The position numbers were made by a program, and so were the translations under genes. From Pseudomonas sp. R5-89-07 (GTDB lineage: Bacteria > Pseudomonadota > Gammaproteobacteria > Pseudomonadales > Pseudomonadaceae), in NCBI RefSeq assembly GCF_003851685.1, contig NZ_CP027727.1, positions 1,550,001 to 1,614,000 on the forward strand: a stretch of 64,000 nt of DNA, read 5' to 3'. Shown one piece after another: positions 53,588-61,143 of the stretch. Numbering within the stretch: position 1 is the stretch's first letter; the number at the start of each line of letters is the position of its first letter. Below the pieces are notes generated by a model that was not told the DNA's origin, ran no database searches, and saw nothing but the letters and a program-made list of their open reading frames with translations.

Positions 53588-54229
53588 ATGACTCCCTCCT
53601 TGTTGCTCGCGGTCCTTGCGTCCGGGTTTATCTACGGTATTACCCCCGGTCCCGGTGTGCTGGCGGTGTTTGGCATTGGCGCCGCCCGAGGCCGTCGTGC
53701 CGGGGCGGGTTTCCTGGCTGGGCATTTGCTCGGCGACGTGGTGTGGTGCAGCACCGCGCTGATTGCGATTGTGGGGGCGCGGGAAGTTGGCAGCAGCGCG
53801 TTTGATGTGTTGGGCGTGCTCAGCGGCCTGTATCTGTTCTGGCTCGGCTGGCGCGCGATTCGCACTCAGCGCCGCAGCAGTGATGCGCCCGAGGGGGCGG
53901 CGCGGCATCCGTTCTGGCACGGCATTGTGTTCGGCCTGACCAATCCCAAGGCGTACCCGGTGGCGGTGGCGACATTCACGGCATTGCTCTCCAGCCGTGC
54001 CGAATTGCTGACGTGGTCGATGCTGCCGGCGCTGATTGTCCTTAGCTTTATCGGCGGCCTGCTGGCTTACGCGATCCTGATCGGCGTGGTCGGCGCCCAA
54101 CGTGTGCGCACGCTGTATCAGCGTCACGAAATACTCATCACCAAACTGTGCGGCGTGATGTTTATCGGGTTTGCCATCAATGCTCTGGCGCATGCGTTGC
54201 CGGGCTTGTTTGCCAGCAAGCCTGCCTGA
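53588..54229 (+). CDS. LysE/RhtB-family exporter
   Basis: 213 residues with six hydrophobic helices. N-terminal GFIYGITPGPGVLAVFGIGAARG is the family mark (G-x-x-PGP), and GLTNPKAYPVAVATF is the second conserved loop. Members export amino acids or derivatives such as homoserine lactones. Substrate unknown. It lies 54 bp after fosA and likely has its own promoter beyond the hairpin. Confidence 0.87.
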   Translation: MTPSLLLAVLASGFIYGITPGPGVLAVFGIGAARGRRAGAGFLAGHLLGDVVWCSTALIAIVGAREVGSSAFDVLGVLSGLYLFWLGWRAIRTQRRSSDAPEGAARHPFWHGIVFGLTNPKAYPVAVATFTALLSSRAELLTWSMLPALIVLSFIGGLLAYAILIGVVGAQRVRTLYQRHEILITKLCGVMFIGFAINALAHALPGLFASKPA

Positions 54230-54349
54230 GTCGAGCAAGACCGTTCGTCGCACTGGAAAGTTTTTTCTAAACCTTTGCCCCGCGCAAAATTCGAATCCAG
54301 GACGGGGTGCAATTGCCTCGCACTCATTTTTGCCCTGGAGGAACCTATC

Positions 54350-54877
54350 ATGAGCCGCATGGCTATCCGGTTACGCACCGCCAGTTTCGCGATGCTGCTG
54401 GGCCTCGGCGCCAGCAATGCTTTCGCCCAGTCGCCTGCCGAATTCATCGAGCAGGCTTCGGCCAAAGGCATGGCCGATATCGAAACCAGTCGCATGGCCC
54501 ACGCCAAGACCTCGTCCCAGGAAATCAAGGATTACACCATTGAGGTGATCAACGAGCGCACCCTGGCCAACCAGCATCTGGCGGCTATCGCGAAAAAACT
54601 CGACTTGCCGGTGGCCCCGCGCGAGAAGATCGTCGACAAGGCCGAAACCCTGATGCCCGAACTCAAGGACGGTGACTCCTTCGACGCCGCCTATACCGCG
54701 CAGCAGGTCAAGGAAAGTGAAGACGCTATCGCCCTGTTCAAGCAGGAAGGGGCCGCATCGGACGTTCCAGAGATAAAAGCGCTGGTGGATGAAACGCTGC
54801 CCAAGCTGGAGGAGCGCCTGCAAAAAGCCCGCGCCCTGGCATCGACGTACGGCAAGGGGCACCAAGGCGACGGTTGA
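54350..54877 (+). CDS. Periplasmic DUF4142 protein
   Basis: 175 residues from ATG 54350 behind GGAGG. Signal peptide ending SNAFAQS, then a DUF4142 ferritin-like helical bundle (EFIEQASAKGMADIETSRMAHAKTSS ...). Proteins of this type are often stress-induced and secreted to the periplasm, but their activity is not settled. Ends at a strong bidirectional terminator. A longer frame to 54275 lacks a site. Confidence 0.83.
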   Translation: MSRMAIRLRTASFAMLLGLGASNAFAQSPAEFIEQASAKGMADIETSRMAHAKTSSQEIKDYTIEVINERTLANQHLAAIAKKLDLPVAPREKIVDKAETLMPELKDGDSFDAAYTAQQVKESEDAIALFKQEGAASDVPEIKALVDETLPKLEERLQKARALASTYGKGHQGDG

Positions 54878-54895
54878 AGCTGTCACCTGACCTGA

Positions 54896-54930
54896 AAACG
54901 GCGGTTGGATCCTCTCCAACCGCCGTTTTT
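54896..54930. terminator. Bidirectional terminator
   Basis: AAAACGGCGGTTGGA and TCCAACCGCCGTTTT form a 15-bp stem, closed by TCCTC, with a T-run on both strands. It serves the DUF4142 gene and the converging gene at 54931. Confidence 0.92.
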
Positions 54931-55353
54931 TCATGCCTGGTTCAAATCGGTTTTGTGCTGCGCAGCGTCGGCGGCGGGGCCGCTACTGCTGTGGGGGTTC
55001 AAGCTGCCGGCTTTGCCGATATCGCGATATTCCTGGCGCAGTTTTTCAAGCTCTTTACGGTCCAGGCCGTCCAGGCTCAACACGGCGTTCTGCGCATCCT
55101 TGGACACACGCAACAGCTCGTCGATCTTGATGTGCAGGATGTCATTGTCGCGGTTCTGGGTGTTCTGGATCAGAAACACCATCAGGAAGGTGATGATGGT
55201 GGTCGAGGTGTTGATGATCAGTTGCCAGGTGTCGTTGTAATGAAAGTACGGCCCGCTCAGGCTCCACGCCAGAATCAACGCCACCGCTGTGTAGAACGTC
55301 CGGGGGCTGCCGGCCCAGCGCGATAGGGTTTGGGAGATTGCGGAGAATTTCAT
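54931..55353 (-). CDS. Low affinity iron permease-family small membrane protein
   Basis: 140 residues from ATG 55353 (GAGGAAA upstream). Two hydrophobic segments (FYTAVALILAWSLSGPYF and TWQLIINTSTTIITFLMVFLIQ), then a charged helix (QNTQNRDNDILHIKIDELLR) as in the low affinity iron permease (Fet4-like, PF04120) family. The bacterial proteins are much shorter than yeast Fet4 and iron transport is unproven. Monocistronic. Confidence 0.78.
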   Translation of the reverse strand: MKFSAISQTLSRWAGSPRTFYTAVALILAWSLSGPYFHYNDTWQLIINTSTTIITFLMVFLIQNTQNRDNDILHIKIDELLRVSKDAQNAVLSLDGLDRKELEKLRQEYRDIGKAGSLNPHSSSGPAADAAQHKTDLNQA

Positions 55354-55566
55354 GACCGTTTTCCTCGTAAAGGGTGATGAGAATTCTGACCGCAGGCACT
55401 CGCTGAAATTTCTTTTTACAACTTTGCGGTTGGGCAACGTATGCGTTTTTCCGTCTGGGCTTCAGGAACGGGCCTACGGCGCCGCGCAATTTCGAGCGCA
55501 AGACTGGGTTTTCAACGGTTATTCGACGGTGCCTCTTTTATTCGCGGGCCTGTTCCAACCCCAGGA

Positions 55567-56067
55567 TCAAAAGGCCAGTTTTGCCTGGCCGCGATCTTCC
55601 AGCGTCAACAAGTACTGCTTGGCCTCAAGCCCACCGGCAAACCCCGTCAGCGCTCCCGAAGCCCCCACTACGCGGTGACAGGGTGCAATGATCGAGATGG
55701 GGTTACGCCCATTTGCCGCCCCTACGGCGCGCACGGCGTTTGGGTTGCCGATCTGCTGCGCTATCTGGCTGTAGCTGCGGGTTTCGCCAAACGGAATGGT
55801 CAGCAAAGCCTGCCAGACTTGCTTCTGAAAATCAGTGCCGTAGAAATCCAGTTCCAACTCGAAACGGTTGCGCGTGCCAGCGAAATACTCCGCCAGTTGG
55901 CGCTCTGTTTCCATGAGCACCGGGCTGTCGTTGGCTTCGTGCAAGTCACCCAGGCGCACTCGATTGTCGCGTTCTGTTTCCCATAGCACGGCGCCGAGCT
56001 TGCCATTGCGTGCTACCAGGGTGAGTCGGCCGACGGGGGAGGGCATGAGTTTGTAGGCGTATGGCAT
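55567..56067 (-). CDS. ogt: Methylated-DNA--protein-cysteine methyltransferase
   Basis: 166 residues. It repairs O6-alkylguanine by suicide transfer to Cys130 in the motif IIAPCHRVVG. The N-terminal ribonuclease-like domain and the C-terminal HTH (RSYSQIAQQIGNPNAVRAVGAANGRNP, Arg finger) are complete. It has no Ada domain, hence Ogt type. Start 56067; an earlier in-frame ATG at 56097 adds ten unlikely residues. A 213-bp AT-mixed gap with no gene lies to its left. Confidence 0.92.
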   Translation of the reverse strand: MPYAYKLMPSPVGRLTLVARNGKLGAVLWETERDNRVRLGDLHEANDSPVLMETERQLAEYFAGTRNRFELELDFYGTDFQKQVWQALLTIPFGETRSYSQIAQQIGNPNAVRAVGAANGRNPISIIAPCHRVVGASGALTGFAGGLEAKQYLLTLEDRGQAKLAF

Positions 56068-56153
56068 GGGCTTGATCCTTGAGGCTGTACGGTGCAACTA
56101 TCCCCTGACTAAGTCGTAGGATAAACCGGTTTCTTGCGGTCGAATTTGCGACG

Positions 56154-56477
56154 CTAAAAACGCCAGTGAATCCAATTGCCAGACCCATAGGCCACCGCGA
56201 CATAGAAGATCAACCAGATGATCGAGGGGACCGACATTGCCACCCACGCGCCGAGATTGAACAGGGCCAGCATGATAGCGCTGAAGGCTACCCCTCGGCT
56301 GGTGTGTCGCATAGAGTACCAGGCGCCGTAGACAGAACCCACGAGGGTCGCTGCTACTGCCATGGAACCCAGTCCGAACGGGATCGGGGTCAGTGGCAGC
56401 AACAATGGGATGATCAGCACAAGCCCCACGACTTTTCTCACCGCTTGCCTTGAATTTTCCTGCTCAGGGGAAGACAT
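56154..56477 (-). CDS. Small inner membrane protein, unknown
   Basis: 107 residues if started at ATG 56477 (MSSPEQENSRQ). Three or four hydrophobic helices: GLVLIIPLLLPLTPIPF, MAVAATLVGSVYGAWY, GVAFSAIMLALFNLGAWVAM and IIWLIFYVAVAYG. An upstream frame to 56669 is unsupported. I do not recognise a family. Leftward with its neighbours, but gaps of more than 80 bp suggest its own transcript. Confidence 0.6.
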   Translation of the reverse strand: MSSPEQENSRQAVRKVVGLVLIIPLLLPLTPIPFGLGSMAVAATLVGSVYGAWYSMRHTSRGVAFSAIMLALFNLGAWVAMSVPSIIWLIFYVAVAYGSGNWIHWRF

Positions 56478-56602
56478 CCTGTAGGTCCTGCTGCTGACTG
56501 AAGTTGCTGCATTCTCTTGGTCTGGACGGCCCTTTTCTATAGGACGCTGCTTAAAAATCACTATCGCGGAGACTCGGCAAACGGGTCCGACATAAATGTA
56601 GC

Positions 56603-56908
56603 TTAGAGCGCCGCGTTCAACGAAAACGGAATGCGCAACCCACCAATCGGCCCTTCGCGTACCCCGCACATTTCATCGTGCACGCTGTGTTGCACCAGCA
56701 CGCAGGGACACGCGGGCAACCCCTGCAGCAGGTCGCGCAAGTGGGTGGTAGAGCGGATGCGCAGCGGCTGCTGATCATCGCCCAGCAGCGTCTTCTCGAC
56801 ACCCTCCAGCCGGACCCGCGCCAGGTAGAAGCCGCCCTCCAGCGATAACAACTGCAGTTCGAGAATTTCGCCTTTCACAGCCAGTTCGCTCAGCCTATGC
56901 ACGTTCAT
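56603..56908 (-). CDS. Hypothetical protein, possibly DUF6482
   Basis: 101 residues, MNVHRLSELAVKGEILELQLLSLEGG..., a small mixed alpha/beta protein without signal or membrane segment. Conserved Cys-Pro-Cys (PACPCVLVQ) and a C-terminal CGVREGPIGGLRIPFSL. I think it belongs to a Pseudomonas family of unknown function (DUF6482), but I am not certain. Lies 21 bp after the DUF3833 gene and likely shares its transcript. Confidence 0.65.
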   Translation of the reverse strand: MNVHRLSELAVKGEILELQLLSLEGGFYLARVRLEGVEKTLLGDDQQPLRIRSTTHLRDLLQGLPACPCVLVQHSVHDEMCGVREGPIGGLRIPFSLNAAL

Positions 56909-56929
56909 GATGGAGCCTCACTCAGGGAT

Positions 56930-57454
56930 TCATTGGCGCCGAAAGAACAGGGTGACCTGACCCCATTCCACGCCGAATTTGGACATGCTCGAACGGTTGA
57001 TCAAGGTGTCTTCGTCCATCAGGTACATCCAGTCGTCAAAGCTGACTTCGTAAACCGAACCGTCCACTGGCAGATTGAGCCGGTAGCGCCAACGCAAGGT
57101 GTTACCGGCCACTTCGCCAATGGCTTCGCCCACCACATCGCCGGCGCGCCCACGCCAGCGGTGCGGGCCATCGGGTGTGAGCGTCCATACCCGACGCTGG
57201 CGCGTGCCGTCGCTGTACAGGAAGCGTTCATCGAGAATCAGGTTATTGCCCTCGCGCCGGCTGGCAATGTCCACTTCAAAGCGCTTGGCCACTTCGCCGG
57301 AACGCTTTTCGAATATCCCCCAGGCCTTGACCGGTTTGCTGAAGAAGCGCTCCAGGTCCAGTTTCGGTTGCTGGTCGGCGTAGTGCTCGACGCCGACCCC
57401 CGTGCAACTGCACAGGCTCAGCATCAACAACAGTGAAGCCAGAAGACGTGGCAT
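56930..57454 (-). CDS. DUF3833 family lipoprotein
   Basis: 174 residues from ATG 57454, seven bases after GAGGAG; the ATG at 57460 is too close to it. Lipobox LCSC. The body (LDLERFFSKPVKAWGIFEKRSGEV ... WRYRLNLPVDGSVYEVSFDDWMYLMD) matches the DUF3833 family, a presumed lipid-binding envelope protein, often encoded near cyclopropane fatty acid genes; none is here. Function unknown. Confidence 0.8.
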   Translation of the reverse strand: MPRLLASLLLMLSLCSCTGVGVEHYADQQPKLDLERFFSKPVKAWGIFEKRSGEVAKRFEVDIASRREGNNLILDERFLYSDGTRQRRVWTLTPDGPHRWRGRAGDVVGEAIGEVAGNTLRWRYRLNLPVDGSVYEVSFDDWMYLMDEDTLINRSSMSKFGVEWGQVTLFFRRQ

Positions 57455-57583
57455 GGCCATGCTCCTCTATCGCGTCAGGCGTGGTGTCTGCGCTCACACA
57501 TCAATACTTGTACATAATTTAATATTTGTACAGGTTTGCTGCGGGGCGCCGAAAAGCGTTGTCGGCCCCTGAATGCCAGGCAT

Positions 57584-57612
57584 AAAAAAACCGGCCACAA
57601 GGACCGGTTCTT
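57584..57612 (-). terminator. Terminator of tRNA-Gly
   Basis: Leftward AACCGGTCC and GGCCGGTT arms with a short loop, then TTTTTTT (A-run at 57584-57590). Lies about 47 bp after the tRNA 3' end. Confidence 0.8.
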
Positions 57613-57658
57613 TATGCGCTCCGTGTCAGCCATGGCATGACAGGAAAGCCAGTATGAG

Positions 57659-57732
57659 TGGAGCGGGTAGAGGGAATCGAACCCTCAACTAAAGCTTGGG
57701 AAGCTTTCGTTTTGCCACTAAACTATACCCGC
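57659..57732 (-). tRNA. tRNA-Gly (anticodon CCC)
   Basis: Leftward sequence folds as a 74-nt tRNA with encoded CCA. Acceptor stem GCGGGTA/TACCCGC, T-loop GTTCGATTC, and anticodon loop TTCCCAA with anticodon CCC, which reads GGG codons for glycine. The D-arm is GTTTAGTGGCAAAAC. Confidence 0.95.
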
Positions 57733-57830
57733 TCAAAGCGGCTGACTTTGTACCAGATGTTCACCTGGATTTGAAGTTTTTCTTCGAAAAAATCGCAAGT
57801 TGCGCTCGCATCGCTTGTCGATAAGCGGCA

Positions 57831-57858
57831 CCACTGCAGGAACCCGCTCCTGCAGTGG
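57831..57858. repeat. Hairpin, possible REP remnant
   Basis: CCACTGCAGGA and TCCTGCAGTGG are perfect 11-bp arms with loop ACCCGC. No U-tract on either side. It resembles the third kind of short palindrome in pseudomonads (CAGGAGCGGGTT), and lies just after the end of the leftward phaG gene, so it may protect that mRNA end. Confidence 0.6.
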
Positions 57859-57866
57859 GCTTCATT

Positions 57867-58751
57867 TCAGACTGCAAATGCATGTTGCGTCTGACCTGAT
57901 TGATACCGTAACCGGCTCACCGCCCGCTGCCCTTTCAAAAAGCCTACCACCGCCTCCCGGCTGTCCCGGCATGCCGCTTTATGCTCCATATCCAGGAAAT
58001 GCCCCGTCGCTTGAACCGTGCTGAAGCTGCTGTTGGTTATATGTTGCCCAAACAGCCTGGCATCCTCGGCACTGGTGTACTCATCCCATTCGCCATTCAG
58101 GAACAGTACCGGAATGTCGATCTGCCTGGCTGCATTGAGGTAGCACAGCCGGTCGCTGTTGAGCACTTGGCTGATGTGGAAGTGCATTTGCCCGTATTCA
58201 TGTTCGGCCAGGCTGCTTACGTGCTTGTAGTTGAAGCGCTTGAACAGCGACGGCAGATGTTTGCCGATGGTGTTGTTGACCAGATGGCCGACGCGGTCGC
58301 GGTCCAGGTTACCCAGATAATCGACGCCGCGCTCAAGGTAGTCGCGCATGGGGGCGTTGATCACTGGAGAAAACGAGCTGATCACGGCCTTTTCAACGCG
58401 TTGCGGGCGTTGGGCGAGGGCGAAGAGGGTGGCGGCACCGCCCCACGAGAACGAGAGTACGTGTTCGGCGGCAAAGCGGTCGATAAGCTCCAGTAGGATC
58501 TGGCCTTCAGTTTCCTTGGTCAGCATCCGCTCGTGGCGGTTGTGGATTTTGGAACGGCCGGCGTAGGGCTGGTCGTACAGCACCACATTGAATTGCGGGT
58601 ACAGGCTTTTCACGGTTTGGGCGAACGAGGCCGTGGTGGCCATCGAGCCGTTGACCAGAATGATGGTCTTTTCAGCTGCATCCGCGCGATAGAACTCCGT
58701 GTAAACCCGGTACTGACCCTGTATATCCAACACAGCGATTTCTGGCCTCAT
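57867..58751 (-). CDS. phaG: 3-Hydroxyacyl-ACP transferase PhaG
   Basis: 294 residues from ATG 58751 (MRPEIAVLDIQGQYRVYTEFYRADAAE, nearly the same as P. putida PhaG, 295 residues). Alpha/beta hydrolase fold with Ser102 in SFSWGGA and His in GHFLDMEH. It diverts 3-hydroxyacyl-ACP from fatty acid synthesis to mcl-PHA monomer supply. RhlA is a close relative, but residue-by-residue likeness favours PhaG. Stands alone next to tRNA-Gly. Confidence 0.92.
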   Translation of the reverse strand: MRPEIAVLDIQGQYRVYTEFYRADAAEKTIILVNGSMATTASFAQTVKSLYPQFNVVLYDQPYAGRSKIHNRHERMLTKETEGQILLELIDRFAAEHVLSFSWGGAATLFALAQRPQRVEKAVISSFSPVINAPMRDYLERGVDYLGNLDRDRVGHLVNNTIGKHLPSLFKRFNYKHVSSLAEHEYGQMHFHISQVLNSDRLCYLNAARQIDIPVLFLNGEWDEYTSAEDARLFGQHITNSSFSTVQATGHFLDMEHKAACRDSREAVVGFLKGQRAVSRLRYQSGQTQHAFAV

Positions 58752-59055
58752 GTCGTAAGACTCCTGGCAAGCGGGTAGGGCGCGCAAACAACTTTGCACG
58801 AGCTTTATGACAGGTAGGCATACGCCTGGAAGATGAGCGCCCAGGTCGGTCCGATTGCGGCGGGCCGACAGCGGTTTTCAGGGCGGGAGGTTTGCCGGGA
58901 AAGCCCGTTGATCAAGCGCGGGCGGGGCAAGGTGTTTCTTGGAGGTTATAGGTGACTCGCCGGTCATGTTTGAGCCGGTGAACTTGATTCAAGCACAGAC
59001 TCGGCAGGTCGCAAGCCGCCTGACGGGTTTTTTGCTATCAGCGGCTGAACGGTCG
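58752..59055. other. Intergenic region between phaG and rsuA
   Basis: About 300 bp upstream of leftward phaG. It should contain the phaG promoter. I see no convincing frame, operator or RNA; a T-run near 59030 follows only a weak stem. Confidence 0.5.
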
Positions 59056-59748
59056 TCAGACTTGTCGGATTTCATCCTCAGTCAGGGCTCGGTACTCCCC
59101 CGGAGCGAGGGACGTATCCAACTGCAGTGGCCCCATGCGCTCACGATGCAGTGCGATCACCTTGTTGTTGAAGTGCCCGAACATGCGTTTGACCTGGTGA
59201 TAACGGCCTTCGATGATGCTCAACCGCGCGGTGTTCGGCCCCAGTAACTCCAGCTCGGCGGGTTGGGTGGTGAGGTCTTCGAATGCGAAGTACAGGCCCG
59301 CCTTGAAGGTCACTGCGTATTCGGGGCCGATTTCCTGCTGTGTTTCCACGCGGTAGACCTTGGGCAACTTGGTCGTCGGTTGGGTCAGGCGCCGCGACCA
59401 CTGGCCGTCGTTGGTAATGAGCATCAGACCGGTGGTGTTGTAGTCCAGCCGCCCTGCAATATGCAGCGTGTCTTTGTCGGGCTCATTGAGCAGGTCGAGC
59501 ACGGTAGGGTGTTGCAGATCCGCTGTGGCGCTTACGCAGCCCTGCGGTTTATGCAGCATGAAATAGCGCGCCGGTTTACCCGCCTGCAGCACCTCACCAT
59601 CTACGCACACCTGGCTGAACTCGCGGACCTCATGCTGGGAATCACTAACCGTCACCCCATCCACGCTGACGCGACGCTCCACCAACAGCAGGCGTACTTG
59701 CTTGCGATTGAAACGCGGCAGGTTGCTGAGGAACCGGTCAAGGCGCAT
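59056..59748 (-). CDS. rsuA: 16S rRNA pseudouridine-516 synthase
   Basis: 230 residues from ATG 59748. An S4 domain (residues 1-50, MRLDRFLSNLPRFNRKQVRLLL) precedes the synthase domain with the catalytic Asp102 in GRLDYNTTGL, as in E. coli RsuA. It changes U516 of 16S rRNA. Its start overlaps the end of the preceding small Cys-rich gene by 11 bp. Confidence 0.92.
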   Translation of the reverse strand: MRLDRFLSNLPRFNRKQVRLLLVERRVSVDGVTVSDSQHEVREFSQVCVDGEVLQAGKPARYFMLHKPQGCVSATADLQHPTVLDLLNEPDKDTLHIAGRLDYNTTGLMLITNDGQWSRRLTQPTTKLPKVYRVETQQEIGPEYAVTFKAGLYFAFEDLTTQPAELELLGPNTARLSIIEGRYHQVKRMFGHFNNKVIALHRERMGPLQLDTSLAPGEYRALTEDEIRQV

Positions 59749-59950
59749 CGGGGTTTCGCACCTGTTCGTCCACGTGGGCGCACCGCGGGCACAGGCAGGC
59801 GTTATTACGCAATTCGTCTGGCAGCGCCTTGAGTACCGCTGGGTCGATGGTGACATTGAAGCACCAGCAAGCCTGGTCAGCCGTGCGTGGGTCGGCCAGG
59901 GTGCAGTCGTTGACGGCGCCGCAGGCGGGGCAAAGCGTGGGTATGGTCAT
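59738..59950 (-). CDS. Small cysteine-rich CWC-type protein
   Basis: 70 residues from ATG 59950. Two CPxC pairs (LCPACGAVN and CLCPRCAHVD) with a central CWCF motif, six Cys or more in all, which matches the cysteine-rich CWC family and suggests zinc binding. It overlaps rsuA by 11 bp, and the pair appears to be coupled; a role with the ribosome is only a guess. Confidence 0.8.
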   Translation of the reverse strand: MTIPTLCPACGAVNDCTLADPRTADQACWCFNVTIDPAVLKALPDELRNNACLCPRCAHVDEQVRNPDAP

Positions 59951-60204
59951 GGCAGGGGCAGGCTGTGTCGGTAGGTGTGCGTGGCCTTGCACAATACAGC
60001 GCCAACCTGCGGCGGGCTACTGAAACGATACCGCCTGAGTGCCTGCCTGGGGGGCTCTAAAGGGGCTGGGTATTGATGTATCAAGTTGTTACTGAAACGC
60101 ACCAGGTGTGGTTTTTGATGTCAGATATTGTGTCATTCGGCGGCAAGCCGAATGCCGCTCTCCAGCGTCGCTGGAGGTGCTCTTCCGCGGTCCAGGAGGC
60201 CGCC

Positions 60205-60558
60205 ATGTATCGACGACTGCTGCTCACTGCATTACTCGGCCTGACCCTTTCAGCCTGCGTGCCCTACTACGATGGAGGCGCCACCTACTATCGCTCCGAG
60301 GTTTATACCGCACCGACGCCTACCTATTACGACGGCGGCCCCCGCTATTACGGGCGCAGCTATTACACGCCGGCCCCGCGCTACTATCCGGCCCCGCGTT
60401 ACTACTCGGCGCCGCGTTATTACCAGCCCGCGCCACGTTATTATCCAAGGTCCGCTTACCGGTCCTATCCGAACCAGGAGTGGGGAGGAAATCGTTGGGG
60501 CAACGGCGGTCATGGACGCGGTGGCGATCATGGTGGTGGCCGCGGTGGTCACCGTTGA
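60205..60558 (+). CDS. Tyr/Pro/Arg-rich lipoprotein with PRYY repeats
   Basis: 117 residues from ATG 60205 behind AGGAGG. Signal with lipobox LSAC. The mature part is low complexity: about six copies of (A/G)PRYY with spacing of 6-8 residues between residues 50 and 85, then a Gly/His-rich tail (GGHGRGGDHGGGRGGHR). It is probably an unstructured envelope protein; His and Tyr content might bind metal. Function unknown. A strong terminator follows. Confidence 0.8.
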   Translation: MYRRLLLTALLGLTLSACVPYYDGGATYYRSEVYTAPTPTYYDGGPRYYGRSYYTPAPRYYPAPRYYSAPRYYQPAPRYYPRSAYRSYPNQEWGGNRWGNGGHGRGGDHGGGRGGHR

Positions 60559-60575
60559 AGAAAGGCTTTGAACGA

Positions 60576-60603
60576 AGCGGCGCACGATGCGCCGCTTTTT
60601 TTT
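60576..60603 (+). terminator. Terminator of the PRYY lipoprotein gene
   Basis: AGCGGCGCA-CGA-TGCGCCGCT, a 9-bp perfect stem followed by seven T residues. Confidence 0.93.
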
Positions 60604-60619
60604 GCCTGCCGTTTGTCGT

Positions 60620-60637
60620 TACTGTCAGATTTAACAG
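60620..60637 (+). promoter_or_regulatory. 18-bp palindromic element, CTGT-N8-ACAG type
   Basis: TACTGTCAGATTTAACAG lies 68 bp before the secreted protein gene at 60705. Its reverse complement recurs at 63157-63174 with one mismatch. The outer CTGT/ACAG spacing of 8 bp is that of LexA boxes, but the centre is less AT-rich than usual. Confidence 0.5.
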
Positions 60638-60704
60638 CTATCTTTGAGGCTCAAGTTGTATTTCACTGCGGGAAGCGCGGTGTGCTTGTCGAAGGAAATT
60701 CTCT

Positions 60705-61136
60705 ATGTTCAAACAATTGATGTGCGTGCTTTTACTGATTGGCTGCGTCATTGGCCAAACGCAGGCGAGGCAGTTTTGCCCGGATAAATCGATGATCCGA
60801 AACGTCAATGGCTACTTTCAATACCAAAAGGACGGAGTGCTTTGGCGAGGGCCCAAGGTAGACCCTAACGAATACATAAATGGCTTCCTGGGCGCTGTAT
60901 TCGCGCCAGAGAAGGGGAGTGACCGAAAAGTCGGCTATCTGGAAAAGTGCGTTTATAAAAACCACCGTGAGGAGTTGGTGGTCTTGCGTCCGTGCTTTTC
61001 GGGCGCCGCGAACAGCATGTCGCTGACCGACAGCTTGCATTGGGCGCAGGGCGGGATCTCATTCGATCAACCGGTTTATGTATGCCAGGACAACTTACCG
61101 GATAACTGCGCATTCACGGTCAATGGTGCTCGATGA
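60705..61136 (+). CDS. Secreted hypothetical protein (DUF3757-like)
   Basis: 143 residues. Signal peptide MFKQLMCVLLLIGCVIGQTQA, then FCPDKSMIRNVNGYFQYQKDGVLWRGP, a pattern that I associate with the DUF3757 family. Four Cys in the mature part suggest two disulphides. Codon use is somewhat less GC-biased than the neighbours, a hint of lateral origin. An 18-bp palindrome precedes it. Function unknown. Confidence 0.7.
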   Translation: MFKQLMCVLLLIGCVIGQTQARQFCPDKSMIRNVNGYFQYQKDGVLWRGPKVDPNEYINGFLGAVFAPEKGSDRKVGYLEKCVYKNHREELVVLRPCFSGAANSMSLTDSLHWAQGGISFDQPVYVCQDNLPDNCAFTVNGAR

Positions 61137-61143
61137 TAAGCTG

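Noticed and set aside
55354..55566. Plus-strand frames between the iron-permease-like gene and ogt
   Set aside because: Short, without ribosome sites, and extending into ogt on the opposite strand; treated as empty intergenic sequence.
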